Part shown: positions 12,570 to 28,820 of the stretch, in pieces
How positions within the stretch are numbered: position 1 is the stretch's first letter
Layout: each line of letters starts with the position of its first letter
Origin: Parasponia andersonii
Lineage: Eukaryota; Streptophyta; Magnoliopsida; Rosales; Cannabaceae
Direction of reading: 5' to 3'
Assembly (NCBI GenBank): GCA_002914805.1
Contig: JXTB01000299.1
Location: 25,267-89,266 of the forward strand
Length of the DNA stretch: 64,000 nt
Notes under the pieces: model-generated
What the model was told of the DNA's origin: nothing
Seen by the model: only the letters and a program-made list of their open reading frames with translations
The model's database searches: none
Translations under genes and position numbers: made by a program

Positions 12570-13997
12570 GAGGCTCAAACTATCTGAAAGATGAGACTCT
12601 AAATAAAAATAAGTAGTTATAAAGTAATAGAATTAAAAGTTTGTCATCATCAAAATAATCATTTCTGCTGCTTAAGTCAATATTTACGCCCTGTAGTCCG
12701 CACTTGCCACTCTTAAAAGTCAAAATCAACTTCCCACAAAGTTAGACCTGACTCAGCCAATTGTTTGAGGTTACCCATTTATTTGAGACTCATTTGTACT
12801 ATCTGTCTACCTTTCTTTCTTTTTCCTTTTTACATGTATATGTATGCATTATTTTGTTTCCAAATTTTAGAATAGAATAATCTTTCAACTATTTTGCTTT
12901 GTTTCCCAAAACATCACGATACTGTAATCAAATCTTTGCTAGGTAAAGGTGCATGGCTAATCCTCCTAGATGATATTTTATTTTAAATTTTGCTATTAAA
13001 AAAATTAATTTTTAAATAATATTAAATTAAAAAATTAAAATTTATGCATTTTAATAAAAACATAAAATGTTTTTTTTTGAAACAAAAATTATAAATTAAA
13101 ATTGGAAACAAAAAATTATAAAATGTTATTTTAAAAAAGTTATTAAATCAATATGTTATTTTTTAAATAAAATTGGTTTGAAGAATGACCTGAAAAATGG
13201 AAGAATTTCATGTATCTTCTAATCCATGAAAACTCACTATAATTTCACATATATAAGTTTTTCCTCATTACAGCAATTGCTATAGTAGGCAATTTTAGCC
13301 ACAAGTTACCAATAGTCAGCTACCCTAATGGCCTTACTTAGCAAAAATACTCTCCGAACCCCCGAGGAGATCGTGTAGTGTGGCATCCACGGTAGCATTG
13401 TGTAGCCCGGACCGTGCCACACATGGACACACGTATAAGTCATCAAGCGCCCATTCTTGCCTAGGGTAATTAATCAAGTTTGTAGTCGCATGTCCTTGTG
13501 TCCAAGGGACATGATTGTAATAAAGCTCTTTTGAGGACATAAATATAGACTTTCAATCTTTTGTCTCAAGATGTGACAGTTGGCCACCACAGTGAGAAAA
13601 ATCATGCTTCTTTCAAAAGCTCACAATAGACTCTTATAATGATAAATAGAACCAAGAGATGTTTTCCCATAACAATGATAGAAAATAGAACTATGATAAT
13701 TGTTCACTACAAAAATGCACAGACACCAAAATTCTATTCGAGATAACAAAATATGAGACAGACTATGATTTCTAAATTCAGCAACAGATTACCCCTGATC
13801 ACAACTCTACTATTAGTAGCCCTTCAGTCAGTCTTGACCTGAAAGAGTTTTCAAACAAAGCGGAATATACCTACAGCAAACCACGTAACAGAAACAAAAT
13901 GCTGAGGAAAACCCTTTAAAGCTGATGTGAAGAAAATCGAGAAAACCAATTGGCAAAGAAGTGAAACATTAGGTGAAAATTGCTAAGACGAGATGCA
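12570..13997. other. Permease 5' flank, intergenic DNA and RAB 3' UTR
   Basis: 12570-13300 is AT-rich and should hold the permease promoter and 5' UTR. 13330-13560 is a noticeably more GC-rich island with a 68-codon minus-strand frame that I do not recognise. From about 13600 to 13997 lies the likely 3' UTR of the RABH1-type gene. No other gene seen. Confidence 0.5.
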
Positions 13998-18499
<4,502 letters not shown>

Positions 18500-18505
18500 T
18501 CACGA

Positions 18506-18509
<4 letters not shown>

Positions 18510-18546
<37 letters not shown>
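18510..18546. repeat. (GA)n microsatellite in the RABH1b 5' leader
   Basis: About 18 AG dinucleotides start roughly 20 bases upstream of the RABH1b ATG, so on the minus strand the transcript would carry a CU-rich leader. GA/CT tracts near start codons are common in plant promoters and leaders; any regulatory role here is inference. Confidence 0.9.
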
Positions 18547-18549
<3 letters not shown>

Positions 18550-20566
18550 TCTGGGTATTGGAAATAACTGTTAATGGAGTCTCTCTTGTTGTATTGGCTG
18601 GCTGATCACTTCTGTGAATTGTTGCGACTGTTTACCGCGTGCAAAGGTTCAAGTTAACAAAGGCCGGTTGAAGTTGGAAAAAATGTGTAATTTTGGTCCC
18701 GTTTGGTTTTGGGTTATAATTAGATTGATTGACATTTTAATGGTTTTTATTTCAAGATATAAAAAAATTATTTTAATGAATCGTTCAAAAATAATTCATA
18801 TGTTTTGTTTTTATTTCAAAGTATAAAAAATTTATTTTAACAATGAACGATAGGTTATTTAAAATAAAAAACTAAATTATTAAAACAAATATTTATTTTA
18901 AAAAATTATTTAAATGAAAAAATTAGAATTATTAAAACAAATATACATTCTAATAAATTTTCTATTTGAGTGATTTGAATGGAACAGAATAGACTAAACA
19001 AATTACCATTTATCTTCTTGTTCAGAGGAATACTGTTGTGTAATTGTAATGGTAAAATGTACGCTTTCTTTTCTTTTAATTTTTGTTTAAAATGTATAAC
19101 CTTTTCGGAGTAATAAATCTAAAACATTTGAATTATTTATTTTAAAAAATACACAAGCCAAAATTGATTGATCATGGGTGCACTGATCTATAGCAAATCT
19201 GCATTAAATTTTTTTTTTTTTTGAAATAAGCAAATCTGCATTAATTAATAGCAAATCTAAACATAATCTGATCGAAATCTTTAAAAAAAAAAAAACCACT
19301 ATGGTCACGTCTACTAATATCTAATAGCGGCCAAAATCTGACGAGGAAAGCACACAAATACCCTTTTTAAGCATATTTTGACGAATACATTTTTTTTTTT
19401 ATCAATATTTACTTTTATTGTAGTTCTTAAATAAATGTACATCCCTAATATTTTTTTAGGTGAGACATATATCGCGGTATATATTTTTTAAATAAAAATT
19501 ATATTAAGAGATTGATATACATTTCAAAATATATACCATAGGCATAAATTTATACTGTAAATGTAAATTAAAGGTAAAAAATTTTATTATAAATGTATAC
19601 TACACATATTTATGTGTAAAATATATACCAAAAATAGTTTTTTTAAATAATATAAATATAAATATTTGTGAAATTTTAAGCATAAAAATAGGTACGACGT
19701 GTAGATTTCTCAAATCTGACCTACTTAAGCCCAAATCAAACATCTAGCCCAATCCATTCAAAGCAACATCAAAGAAGCCCATACAGCTAGCATAGGCCAA
19801 TCTGCAGGCCCATTCGACAAGCTCAGTTGACAACAGACTAAGCCAAAGTGTCTGGTACTAAGGGGAGGTAATTCGGATCACCACACGATGATCGTCATCA
19901 CAACGCAATTGTTTATATATTAGGCTTGAAGGAAAAGGGTGCTTGTCATGATTGGATCAACCCTCCCCTCCCGATGCAAATCGAAACATGGGTCAGATTC
20001 GGGTCAGTCTGTCTAAGCCAAACTTGGGCTGCCAATAAAATTTATATTGAATTGTAAAAATAGTCTTAATTTTAAAAACCAATAAAAAAGAGAGACACAA
20101 ATATTAGCTTTTGATTATGTATTATAAATAAATTAGAATACTTTAATTTGTATAGAAGTGTTTCATAAGCATTTAAAGATGATGGCAATTTGAATATTGT
20201 GTCGAAATATTTTCAAAAAATAAGACAATAATAGCCCAAAAGTAAAAAAGTTTGGTAGAATTGGTTGAAAGGTGTCACAATTAAGTTGTGGTTAGTGTTT
20301 TTTCTCGTCTACAAGGTTGGGTGAACCCGTTTTAACTATGGTCGGGTTAGAGTTGAATATTTCTTGAAATGATGGGTCAGATCGGGTTCTGGATGAAAGA
20401 ATTCACATTAGTAATATACATCAACCCAATGTGAACAGATGAGTGTTTAATTCATAAAGTAAAACATAACATGAGTAAGTTGAATAATATTTACCAATTA
20501 TACAATGAAAAATGATATATCATATTAAGTGATATTATAAATGTGTGATATAAGATGAAATAGTTG
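18547..20566. other. RABH1b promoter side and intergenic DNA
   Basis: No gene seen. AT-rich, with T- and A-runs. 19375-19690 has loosely inverted ends (GCATATTTTGACGAATA against a reversed partner near 19680) that could be a decayed foldback element. 19690-20030 is more GC-rich and includes CGGGTC-type repeats like those near hAT ends; I could not assign it. Confidence 0.4.
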
Positions 20567-20574
20567 GCATTATC

Positions 20575-23500
20575 CAGGGGCGAAGTTGGCACATTAGCCC
20601 CCCTTAAATTTTTTTTTTAATTTTCATTAAATTTATAAAATGTTAATAAAATTCAGCTCGAATAAAAAACTATTATGCCCATATAAAATTTAAAAATATA
20701 ATAAAGGCCCACGAGTCCACAATCATTAGTTAATTAAAAAAAGCCAAGCCCACTTAAGAATTAAATAATTTAATAAAGAAATATATGTATAAAAAATAAA
20801 ATAAAATAAACAAAAATCTAAAAAAACTTGTCAAACATGCCCTCTCATCTTTTTTTTTTCATCGTAGACTACCAGTTTATCATATTTTTCGTGTAAGACC
20901 TCCATTTCTCTACCAAGTACAAGTGCATGAGGACTAGGAGGGCCAAGACCGATGGACTACCGACCCGTCAACCACCATTTTTCATTTTTCTCCCCTTAAT
21001 TTTAAAGTAAGTCTACATATTCCGTTTTTTTAATTTATAATTTTATTTCTATTTAGACTTTAATATTTTACAATTATAAATTTATAGATAACTTGATGTC
21101 TGATGATATTTCTTTGCTAAATATATATTTTAGATTTTAGATATCAACTTACCTATTTGTGAAGGAAAAAAAAAATGAAAGGGTTATATATATCCGAAAT
21201 TTTAAAATCATAACAAGAATTTATCAATAGTTGAATCTAAAGAATAATGAATCATAAAATTAGTCTTGATTTCTAACTCTAACAGATGGCATGTTAACAA
21301 CCTTAGGTATTCCCTCAATCATTAAACAAAAATAAATTTATTATAAAAAAACTAAATAAAAACGACAAAGAGTATGTAATAAATTGGCTAGTCTCATTGC
21401 ATAGAATTTGGTCATGTGGATATAAAAGAGGTACAAAATATATATGCTCTAAGACAAGACTAAAAATTAAATAGTCCTTTGTCTTTATTTATTCAACAAA
21501 CTAACAAGTAGTTTTTATTAACTTTCCTAGCAATATTTTTCAGAGATTCTGACAACTAGTTTTAAATAAACTTGAATAGATATGTAAAGATATTTTACAA
21601 TATTAAAATCGGACTCATCAAAATCTTTGGAGAAAAATGGAGATGTGTATTCAATAAATATAGATGTCAATCTTGCAGAACTTCTGACAAATCCAGGGAT
21701 GAGGATTCTAATTTTGAAGTATCATTCTAATATTTGTGATCAAGTTCGTAGAACATATCTTCAAAAAGGTCCTTGTCAACTTTATGGTCATGATTTTCCA
21801 ACGACTAAATATGGAAATTAATTTAGAAAAATCAATGATGTTTGGTTTAAAAAGAATTCTAATTGGTTAGAATATAGCATAGAAAAAGATGTATTTTATC
21901 TTTGTTGTTATCTTTTTAAATCAAGTGTTGGAGATCAAGTAGATGGTGATTATTTTATTGGAGATGGATTCTCAAATTAGAAAAAAGCTTTGGAAAAATT
22001 TCATGATCATGTAGGATGTCCCAATAGTGCTCGTAACTATATTTGGAAGAAGTGTGAAGTCTTGATGAATGAAAGACAACATATTCAAAATATTCTCTCA
22101 AAGTATTCAGAACAGGTTTGTTGTGATTATCGAAGACGTTTAAATATGTCAATTGAGCTTTTGCGATTTCTATCAGAACACAATGAGAATATGAAAGTTA
22201 TTGTATTAGAAAATGCTCCTAAGAACTTGAAATTGACATCACTTGATATTCAAAAGGAAATTGTAAGGGTTGCAGCCATTGAAACCATTAATGCCATTAT
22301 CAAAAATATTGGCAATGATTTATTTTCAATCCTAGTTAATGAATCTTATGACATTTCAATGAAAGAACAAATGGTTGTTGTGTTTCATTATGTGGATAAG
22401 AAAAAATATGTAATTGAACGTTTTATTGGGATTGAACATGTTGCTAATACTACTACTTTGTCTCAAGGTGCTATTGATAATCTTCTCTCTAGACACGGAT
22501 TAAGTATATCTAGATTACACAAACAAGGTTATAATAGTACAAATAATATACAAAAAGAGGTCAACGGTTTGAAAAGACTTTTTTTTTTTAAGAAAATGCA
22601 TTTGCTTTTTATGTGCATTGCTTTGCTCATCAATTATAGCTTACTCTTGTAGCTGTGGCAAAAAAACATATTCTAGTAGTATCACTTTTTGTTTGGTTAC
22701 TAGTGTGATAAATGTTGTTGGAGCTTCCTCAAAGCGTTATGATATACTTCGACAAAAGTAAGATGCTATAGTATTTAAAGTACTAAAGAGTGGTAACATA
22801 TCAAGTAGACGAGGTATAAATCAACAAAGTACTCTTAAAAGACTAGGTGATACTCATTGAGGATCTCATTATGGTACTTTGTTAAGCTTGTTTAACATAT
22901 TCTCTTCGATAATTGATATTTTTGAGATAATTATCGATGATGAAACAAATTCTGATCAAAGATATGAAGAAAGTAATCTTTTAGAATCGATGTTATCATT
23001 TGATTTCGTGTTCACTTTATATGTGATGAGAACATTATTGGGAATAACAAATAAGCTGTCAAAAGTATTACAAAAGAAAGATTAAGATATTGTAATTGCT
23101 ATGAATTTGGTCAAATTATGTAAGCAACAACTGCAAATAATAAGAAATAGTGGATGGGATTCTTTTCTTAAACAAATTTCTATTTTTTGTGGAAAACATA
23201 ATATAGTTATTCCTAATATGAATGACAATTTTCTCGCTCGAGATCAATCATGACGTAAAGCTCATGAGATCACAAATTTACACCATTTTCGTGTGAAGTT
23301 ATTTTATTCTATTCTTGATATACAACTTCAAGAGTTAAATAATCACTTCAAAAGTTAAATGATCAATTCAATGAGGTAAATACATACTTACTTCTTTGTA
23401 TGACATATTTATGTCCATGTGATATATTTTCAGCTTTTGACAAGAAAAAGTTAATTACTTTGCTGAATATTATCCAAAAGATTTTTCTATAATAGAACTC

Positions 23501-23921
23501 ATGGAACTTGATGATCAACTTGAAATATATATTATTGATATGTGTTCCAATAAGAAATTTAGTGGATTAAAAAGTCTCGATGATCTTGCACAAAAAATGG
23601 TTGAGATAAGAAGATATAATGTTTTTCTTCTCGTTTATCGACTTGTGATATTAGCATTAATTCTACCAGTTGCTACTGCTATTAGAGAGAGGGTATTCTC
23701 TTCTATGAATTTTTTAAAGAATCGACCATGTAATATCAATAGATAAATGATAGTCTGCTTATTTATATTGAAAAAAATATCTTTAATGATATTGATAATG
23801 AACTTATTATAAAATACTTTCAATAAATGAAAACACGCTAAGTATAATTGTAATACTTATTTTTTTTTTTTAATTATAATTTCAATCTAGCCCCCGAAGA
23901 GAAATCCTAGTTCCATCCCTG
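20575..23921 (+). mobile_element. hAT-family DNA transposon with TTF-finger/DUF4371 transposase, broken
   Basis: 3.35-kb element with CAGGG-type inverted ends (CAGGGGCGAAGTTGGCAC left; CAGGGATGGAACTAGGATTT when the right end is reversed). It is flanked by near-identical 8-bp target repeats (GCATATTATC-like: GCATTATC at 20567-20574, ACATTATC at 23922-23929). The plus-strand transposase is recognisable in order: TTF-type zinc finger start (21627-21980, with RRTYLQKGPCQLYGHDFP), DUF4371 core (21990-22650, with NESYDISMKEQMVVV), a middle part (22650-23350) and the hAT dimerisation tail (about 23400-23825, with RERVFSSMNFLKNR and FNDIDNELIIKYF). In-frame stops occur near 21819 and at 21978 (TAG where the family has Trp), and a frame change lies in the T/A run near 22580. 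It cannot encode an intact transposase. The close fit of the target repeats suggests a moderate age. Confidence 0.88.
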
Positions 23922-23929
23922 ACATTATC

Positions 23930-25296
23930 CATACGAAAATAAGAATGAGCAGTGAATTTAATTCTGAAATATAAGAAATATAATATTTAGTTTAGGAAGA
24001 GAATAAAATGCTCTAACACCATATCCGAGAAAGTGGTCCTAGATTTATAAAGTAATCTCACCAGTTTAAACTTCAAATAGAGACGTAATTACATATTTTC
24101 ATTTTTCAAGCAAAAAAAAATATGCATATTTTTATTTAATTCCAAAGAAGGAAATTTGTATTTTAAATAACAGGAAAGTGGAAGGACGCTTCGTGGCTTA
24201 TCAAGAGTTGATCTCTGTGCTCTAAGTACCATAACGTATATGGACGATACCATAATGTGATATGTCATGCTAATGGCCAGACAAAGTCATTTGTCTTTTC
24301 GTGCAGACACTTCTATAATTTACGTTAACAAATGATGGAGTATTTATTTATAGATGAGTGTATAAACAATATTGAACAAATTATCAAGTACATCATCACA
24401 AACAAATATGCATTTAATTATTCGATTTCTCAAAATGACCCTTATCTTTTTTGTGTCGTTGTTGCTTGCGTTGTATCGATTCTTGCCAACCGAGATGGAC
24501 AAGAATGTTTTAAGAAAACCCCAAATTAAGTTGCCGACACAAATCAAATGAAATAGTTACACTTGTTTGCACTATTCCCCTAATTAGTGATTATTAAATA
24601 AACTCCTCTTAGAATAACTAACATTAGAAAAAAACCCCTTCTCTTTTCTTTTCTTTCTTTTTTTTTTTTCCTTTTATTTTTTGAAAAGGAAAAAACCCCT
24701 TTTTTCTTGATTTTTTTGAAAGTAAAACGTACGTGAAAAATGGAAAAGGGTAAATTGACAGTTGGTTTTCAAATTATACTGATTTTGCGATGACATGAAC
24801 ATTAACATTTGATCCTCTAACTAATTTAAATGGGTGTATCGGCCCTTAACAACAGAGAATGTGCTTTTTATTTAAAAAAGGGTCAATTCTTTATTTATTC
24901 TTTTAACTGTGAAGGAAAGAAACGAAATAGAACCCCAAAACACCATTTAAGAACTAGTTAATGAACTAAACTAAGTTTTACTTTCAAAGACTGGTGGTTA
25001 CGTAGTTTATATATATATATATATAAAACTCTCAACCACCATTACATTACATTTTTTAATTGACTTAAATATATGAGAGATACAATAATAAAGTACACTA
25101 AACGAAATTAAGAACCAAAACGAAAACATGAACAATATTGAATTAATTCAGATATTGGCATCCCATGCAATCTATAAACATACAAGCAATTATAAACACA
25201 AGAAAGAATTATATGTATACATGCAAACCACAAAAAAGTACTAAAAGCCTGCTTCAGAATTAGGACTTATTGATCATAAGACGTAATTAGAACTAT
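23930..25296. other. Intergenic DNA
   Basis: AT-rich, with T-runs (24640-24680) and an (AT)n stretch near 25009-25025. A 65-codon frame at 24332-24529 has no recognisable family and a biased composition; I do not call it. The 3' UTR of the inhibitor gene probably lies just left of 25297. Confidence 0.5.
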
Positions 25297-25890
25297 TCAA
25301 ACCCACCAGTGAGAACTGAGCAAACGGGCTATACAAAGAGCAATATCACACAACTGAAAGAGATCATAGTTCTCCTTCACCACGGGAGACTCCACTTGGC
25401 CTTTCATCTCCTCAAACCCTTCCTCACACGTAACCGGCGCCTCCATGACGGCGCTGAGCAAAACTCCCGCCGTCTCATATTTCTGGCTCATAAAAGCTCC
25501 AACGGCATCGACAAGCGTCGCGATGCCATCGGAGTAGAGCTCCAGGCAATCCTTTAGGCAAATCGACGAGAAGGGGTCCAAACTCGTCGAATCGTTGGTG
25601 TTGAGCATCTCCTTTATGGTGAGAACCGTGGTGGTGGCGTTTGCGAGAGCGAGCTCCATGGCAACTAGAGCTAGGCCTTGGCGGTTGGTTGTGGCATGGC
25701 TAACGGGAATTGTTTGGAGAGAGGCGGCGCAGAAGTCGTAGCTGAAGACGTCGGATAGCTCTGCGCATTTCGCGCATGTTTGGTTGATTATTTCGGGCGA
25801 GGAGATGAACTTGGAGTTGGGATAATGTTGAGCCGTTTGATGAGGAATTACGAGGAGGAAGAGGATGATGAAGAATGGAGTTTGGAACAT
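25297..25890 (-). CDS. Pectin methylesterase/invertase inhibitor (PMEI family, Pla a 1-like)
   Basis: Single-exon gene of 197 residues from ATG 25890. A signal peptide occupies about residues 1-20 (hydrophobic FFIILFLLVIP). The PMEI four-helix domain follows, with cysteines at 39, 42, 54, 111, 115 and 155. The features INQTCAKC, YDFCAASLQTIPVS, a CLKDCLELYSDGI motif and TCEEGF are typical of the invertase-inhibitor/Pla a 1 branch. Such proteins are secreted to the apoplast (or sorted to the vacuole) and block either pectin methylesterase or acid invertase by a 1:1 complex; which enzyme cannot be decided from sequence. Residues 171-197 end in a short hydrophobic tail (CDIALCIARLL). A second member lies 15.5 kb away on the same strand (41358-41918), with similar domain layout. 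Intact. Confidence 0.9.
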   Translation of the reverse strand: MFQTPFFIILFLLVIPHQTAQHYPNSKFISSPEIINQTCAKCAELSDVFSYDFCAASLQTIPVSHATTNRQGLALVAMELALANATTTVLTIKEMLNTNDSTSLDPFSSICLKDCLELYSDGIATLVDAVGAFMSQKYETAGVLLSAVMEAPVTCEEGFEEMKGQVESPVVKENYDLFQLCDIALCIARLLSSHWWV

Positions 25891-26611
25891 TGCCTTTTTT
25901 TTTTTTTTTTTTTAAAATGGTTTGGTAAGTTTAGTTAGCTTGTGGTGGCGGTTAGAGGTGACCTATATAAATTGAGTGAAGAAATGAATAATTGTACTTA
26001 GTTTATAGCGTGTTGATTATGATATATATTCTTAACTTGGAGTTAGGATCAAACTTATGTATTCGTTATTTTAATATATTTAAGGCCAGCTGAGTGTCAC
26101 TGTCCATAGTAGAGTTAGGTGCAATGGTTCAGAATGATTAATATGCTTTCTCATAAATATTCGTATATATACCACTCCTTTGAATTTAATGAACAATAAA
26201 TTATAAAAGAAATAGTGAGAATTGATTCAAGACATATATTGACGATCGAGTCCAAGCACTCATGAATAAGTTAAATTGCAACTAATACGTATACGGTCCC
26301 TATTAATTCTTTCACTAAGATTGAGACCTAAATTAATGCTCAATTGGTGAAATTGCAGTTTTACTAGCTCTCGTATACTTAGCACCACAAGTGTTAGCAT
26401 CAGGTAATTTATTATTAGTGCTAGCTTTTAAGAGATAGGCCGATGTTGAATTTCATATTCAGATATTAATGTACAAATTTGCAGAGGAAGCTTCCTGACA
26501 AGCTAGCTTTCTAGTGCTTCCGAAGTCTCGAGTCCACAAGTACGTCGGAAACTAAATGAAAAGTAATATGTGATTCACATGCGGATATATAATTGACATA
26601 TCGTGGTTTTG

Positions 26612-26614
<3 letters not shown>

Positions 26615-26662
<48 letters not shown>
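26615..26662. repeat. (AT)n microsatellite
   Basis: About 24 AT dinucleotides without interruption. The short reading frame across it (repeated Tyr-Ile) is an artefact. Confidence 0.95.
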
Positions 26663-26664
<2 letters not shown>

Positions 26665-26845
26665 TTTCGAAGGGACGAAGTAATGCAAGGACAGCTGGTT
26701 AAATTGCCTTTACGTCCAGTATATAGCATGTTTGTAGTGTAAATGTGTGTGCAAAATTACAAATACCGACTTATTTTATTAAGAGCTATGAAATATTATA
26801 TATCAGATAATTTGGTTCCCATAATTACTAATTATTCCCTCGACT

Positions 26846-27055
26846 AGATAATTTGGTTCCCATAATTCTAATTTTGATAATTAAGTTCCTGAATTTTTTT
26901 GTTTTATTGCAACTAAGTCCAAATTACAACCTTTTATTAAAATATATTTAATAGAAATACACATGAGGTGCATATTCTAGCATCTGAAAAAATATATTTT
27001 ACGTGGATAATAGAAGGATTTTGCTTTTTTTCTTTCATAATAGCAATTAGAAAAT
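26846..27055. repeat. Left arm of an inverted repeat flanking the Sirevirus-like element
   Basis: This stretch matches the reverse complement of about 38165-38350 at roughly two thirds identity by eye. Shared blocks in order are TTCTAATTTTGATAA, AACTAAGTCCAAATTACAAC, AAATACACAT and GATTTTGC...AATAGCAA. It could be a terminal inverted repeat of an older DNA element later split by the retrotransposon, or one of two dispersed copies. Confidence 0.5.
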
Positions 27056-27271
27056 AGGAGAGGAAAAAGGTAGTTTGGGGCGGGGAGGGGGGCTTTTAAA
27101 TGGCAATTTTGCCAAAAGGGGATTTAGGATTCTTAGAAGTTAAAAACTTCATCCACAAACACGTGGGTATCTGGTGGAGAAATTTTGGGTTTGTGGGAGA
27201 AACTTCTTGAAATTTGCTAAAGATATGTCTTATCTCTAGGAAATGGTGATTATGGGGAACTTGTTCATGGT

Positions 27272-28431
27272 TGTTAGGTCCGTATATAAGGTATTATTGA
27301 ATAAAATTAATTTCTAATTAATTATGTGAGGTGATAATGCGGAAATTGTAAAAATAACACAAGATATTTTTACTTGGTTCAGTTATCTTCCGATAACCTA
27401 TGTCCAAGGGGCCACGCCCAGATAGTAAACATTATTAGCAAAGTTTGAATAAATACAAACATTAATTTGACTTTTACAATAAAAAGACTCCCTCTTTTGA
27501 TTGTTGCAATATAGATGTATTCCTTCACTAACGTGTGTAGCGAGCACCACTCGTCTTAGGTTGACTTCGTTCTTCTGAAATCTCTTCAGGTACTTGAAGT
27601 CGATCTTCTCCCCCGAAGATAATCAGCACCTCTCCCGAAGCACTATCACTTAAACGACTAGGACACCTCCTAAGTCTAAAATATGGCTAAAAGAAAAAAT
27701 TTTCTTTTAAAACCAAAAAATACAATAAGTGGTCTCTCTACATAAAGTTACTCTTGAGTGGCCTTTAAATAGAGAAGAGAGCAAGCCTTCATGTGTAAGA
27801 TCTACAAAATAACAATTAAGAGCATTTAATATTAATTAAAAGACTTGCAAGAACAACCAAGTTTGTTACTAAACTTAGAAAACGGACCTGGAAAGTAGTT
27901 GCTGATTCTGTCCACGTGTTACAACATGGTCTGTCAACCCAATCATGTTGTAACATAAAAAGAAAACTTTCAGATTTCTTTCCTGGTATAAAAATATAAG
28001 TTACTCAAACCTATTTAACAACTAATAACACGAATTAGAGTAACTCTAATCAGTAAGAATTAGCATAAATGAGTTAAGGAAACTTCTATAAAAGATATTA
28101 TACATAAAATATTCAATTAAAGGAATTTCCTTAATGAAATATAGACATATACTCAAAACCAATTTAAGAAAGAGTCACTTACCCATTCCTTCTCAATTGA
28201 ATCCGTCTATGCATTAATATAATCAGATTTTTATGATCTGTCTATGCATGAATATGATCAGATTTTTATGTTTGACAACTATACAAATTGTGACTTAAAG
28301 CATATAAAAGGAAAATATAGAAAATACTGAAAAACTTATTCAGGTCAAATATTTAGTCATATATTGTAACATGACCGTGAAACCAGTCATGTTGCAATAT
28401 AACAGTAGCCAACAGATAATTCGCTCTTTTA
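27272..28431 (-). repeat. 3' LTR of the Sirevirus-like element
   Basis: 1160 bp, starting TGTTAGGTCC and ending CTCTTTTA on the plus strand. The internal side continues with ATCTCCCCATTTGG, a polypurine tract when read on the minus strand. Confidence 0.9.
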
Positions 28432-28820
28432 ATCTCCCCATTTGGCATCTTTTAGACAAATATTTGATATGCCTACAAAACAAGGTCAGTATCCAAAATC
28501 CAAAATCCAAATATGCTTTCTCCCTCTTTTGGACAAAAGATCCAAAGGCAAAGAAAAAATAAGTGATAAAAATTGTCAATCACAAAACAACTAATGAAAC
28601 TAGAACATGTTGAAACATTAAAACACAAAAGAAATTAATCATGCAGAAAATTAAACACACCCAAATTGTATCAAACTTATACAAACCAAGAAAATAAAAA
28701 AAATAAAAAACAAAAAAGAAAATAGAAAGAAACACATAAAGATCAAATATCATCCATGTCCACATCCAGTTTCTTTGCAATGACAGCAACCAATTTATCG
28801 ATCTTTGTAAGCCTGGCTTT

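Larger units (their letters stand above)
25891..27271. other. Inhibitor gene 5' flank and intergenic DNA left of the Sirevirus-like element
   Basis: No gene seen. It begins with a T-run at the inhibitor gene 5' end (25894-25912 as T on the plus strand), contains the (AT)n tract at 26615-26662, and from about 26805 carries a duplicated motif AGATAATTTGGTTCCCATAA (near 26805 and 26846) leading into one arm of the inverted repeat described separately. Confidence 0.5.

Noticed and set aside
18660-18980. GTCCCGTTTGG-type start suggesting a MITE upstream of RABH1b
   Set aside because: The inverted partner near 18980 is too weak and no target repeat was found.
24332-24547. Two short overlapping frames on opposite strands
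   Set aside because: No family, no intron-exon context, and AT-rich composition; chance frames.
26511-26729. 72-codon frame with repeated Tyr-Ile
   Set aside because: Translation of the (AT)n microsatellite.
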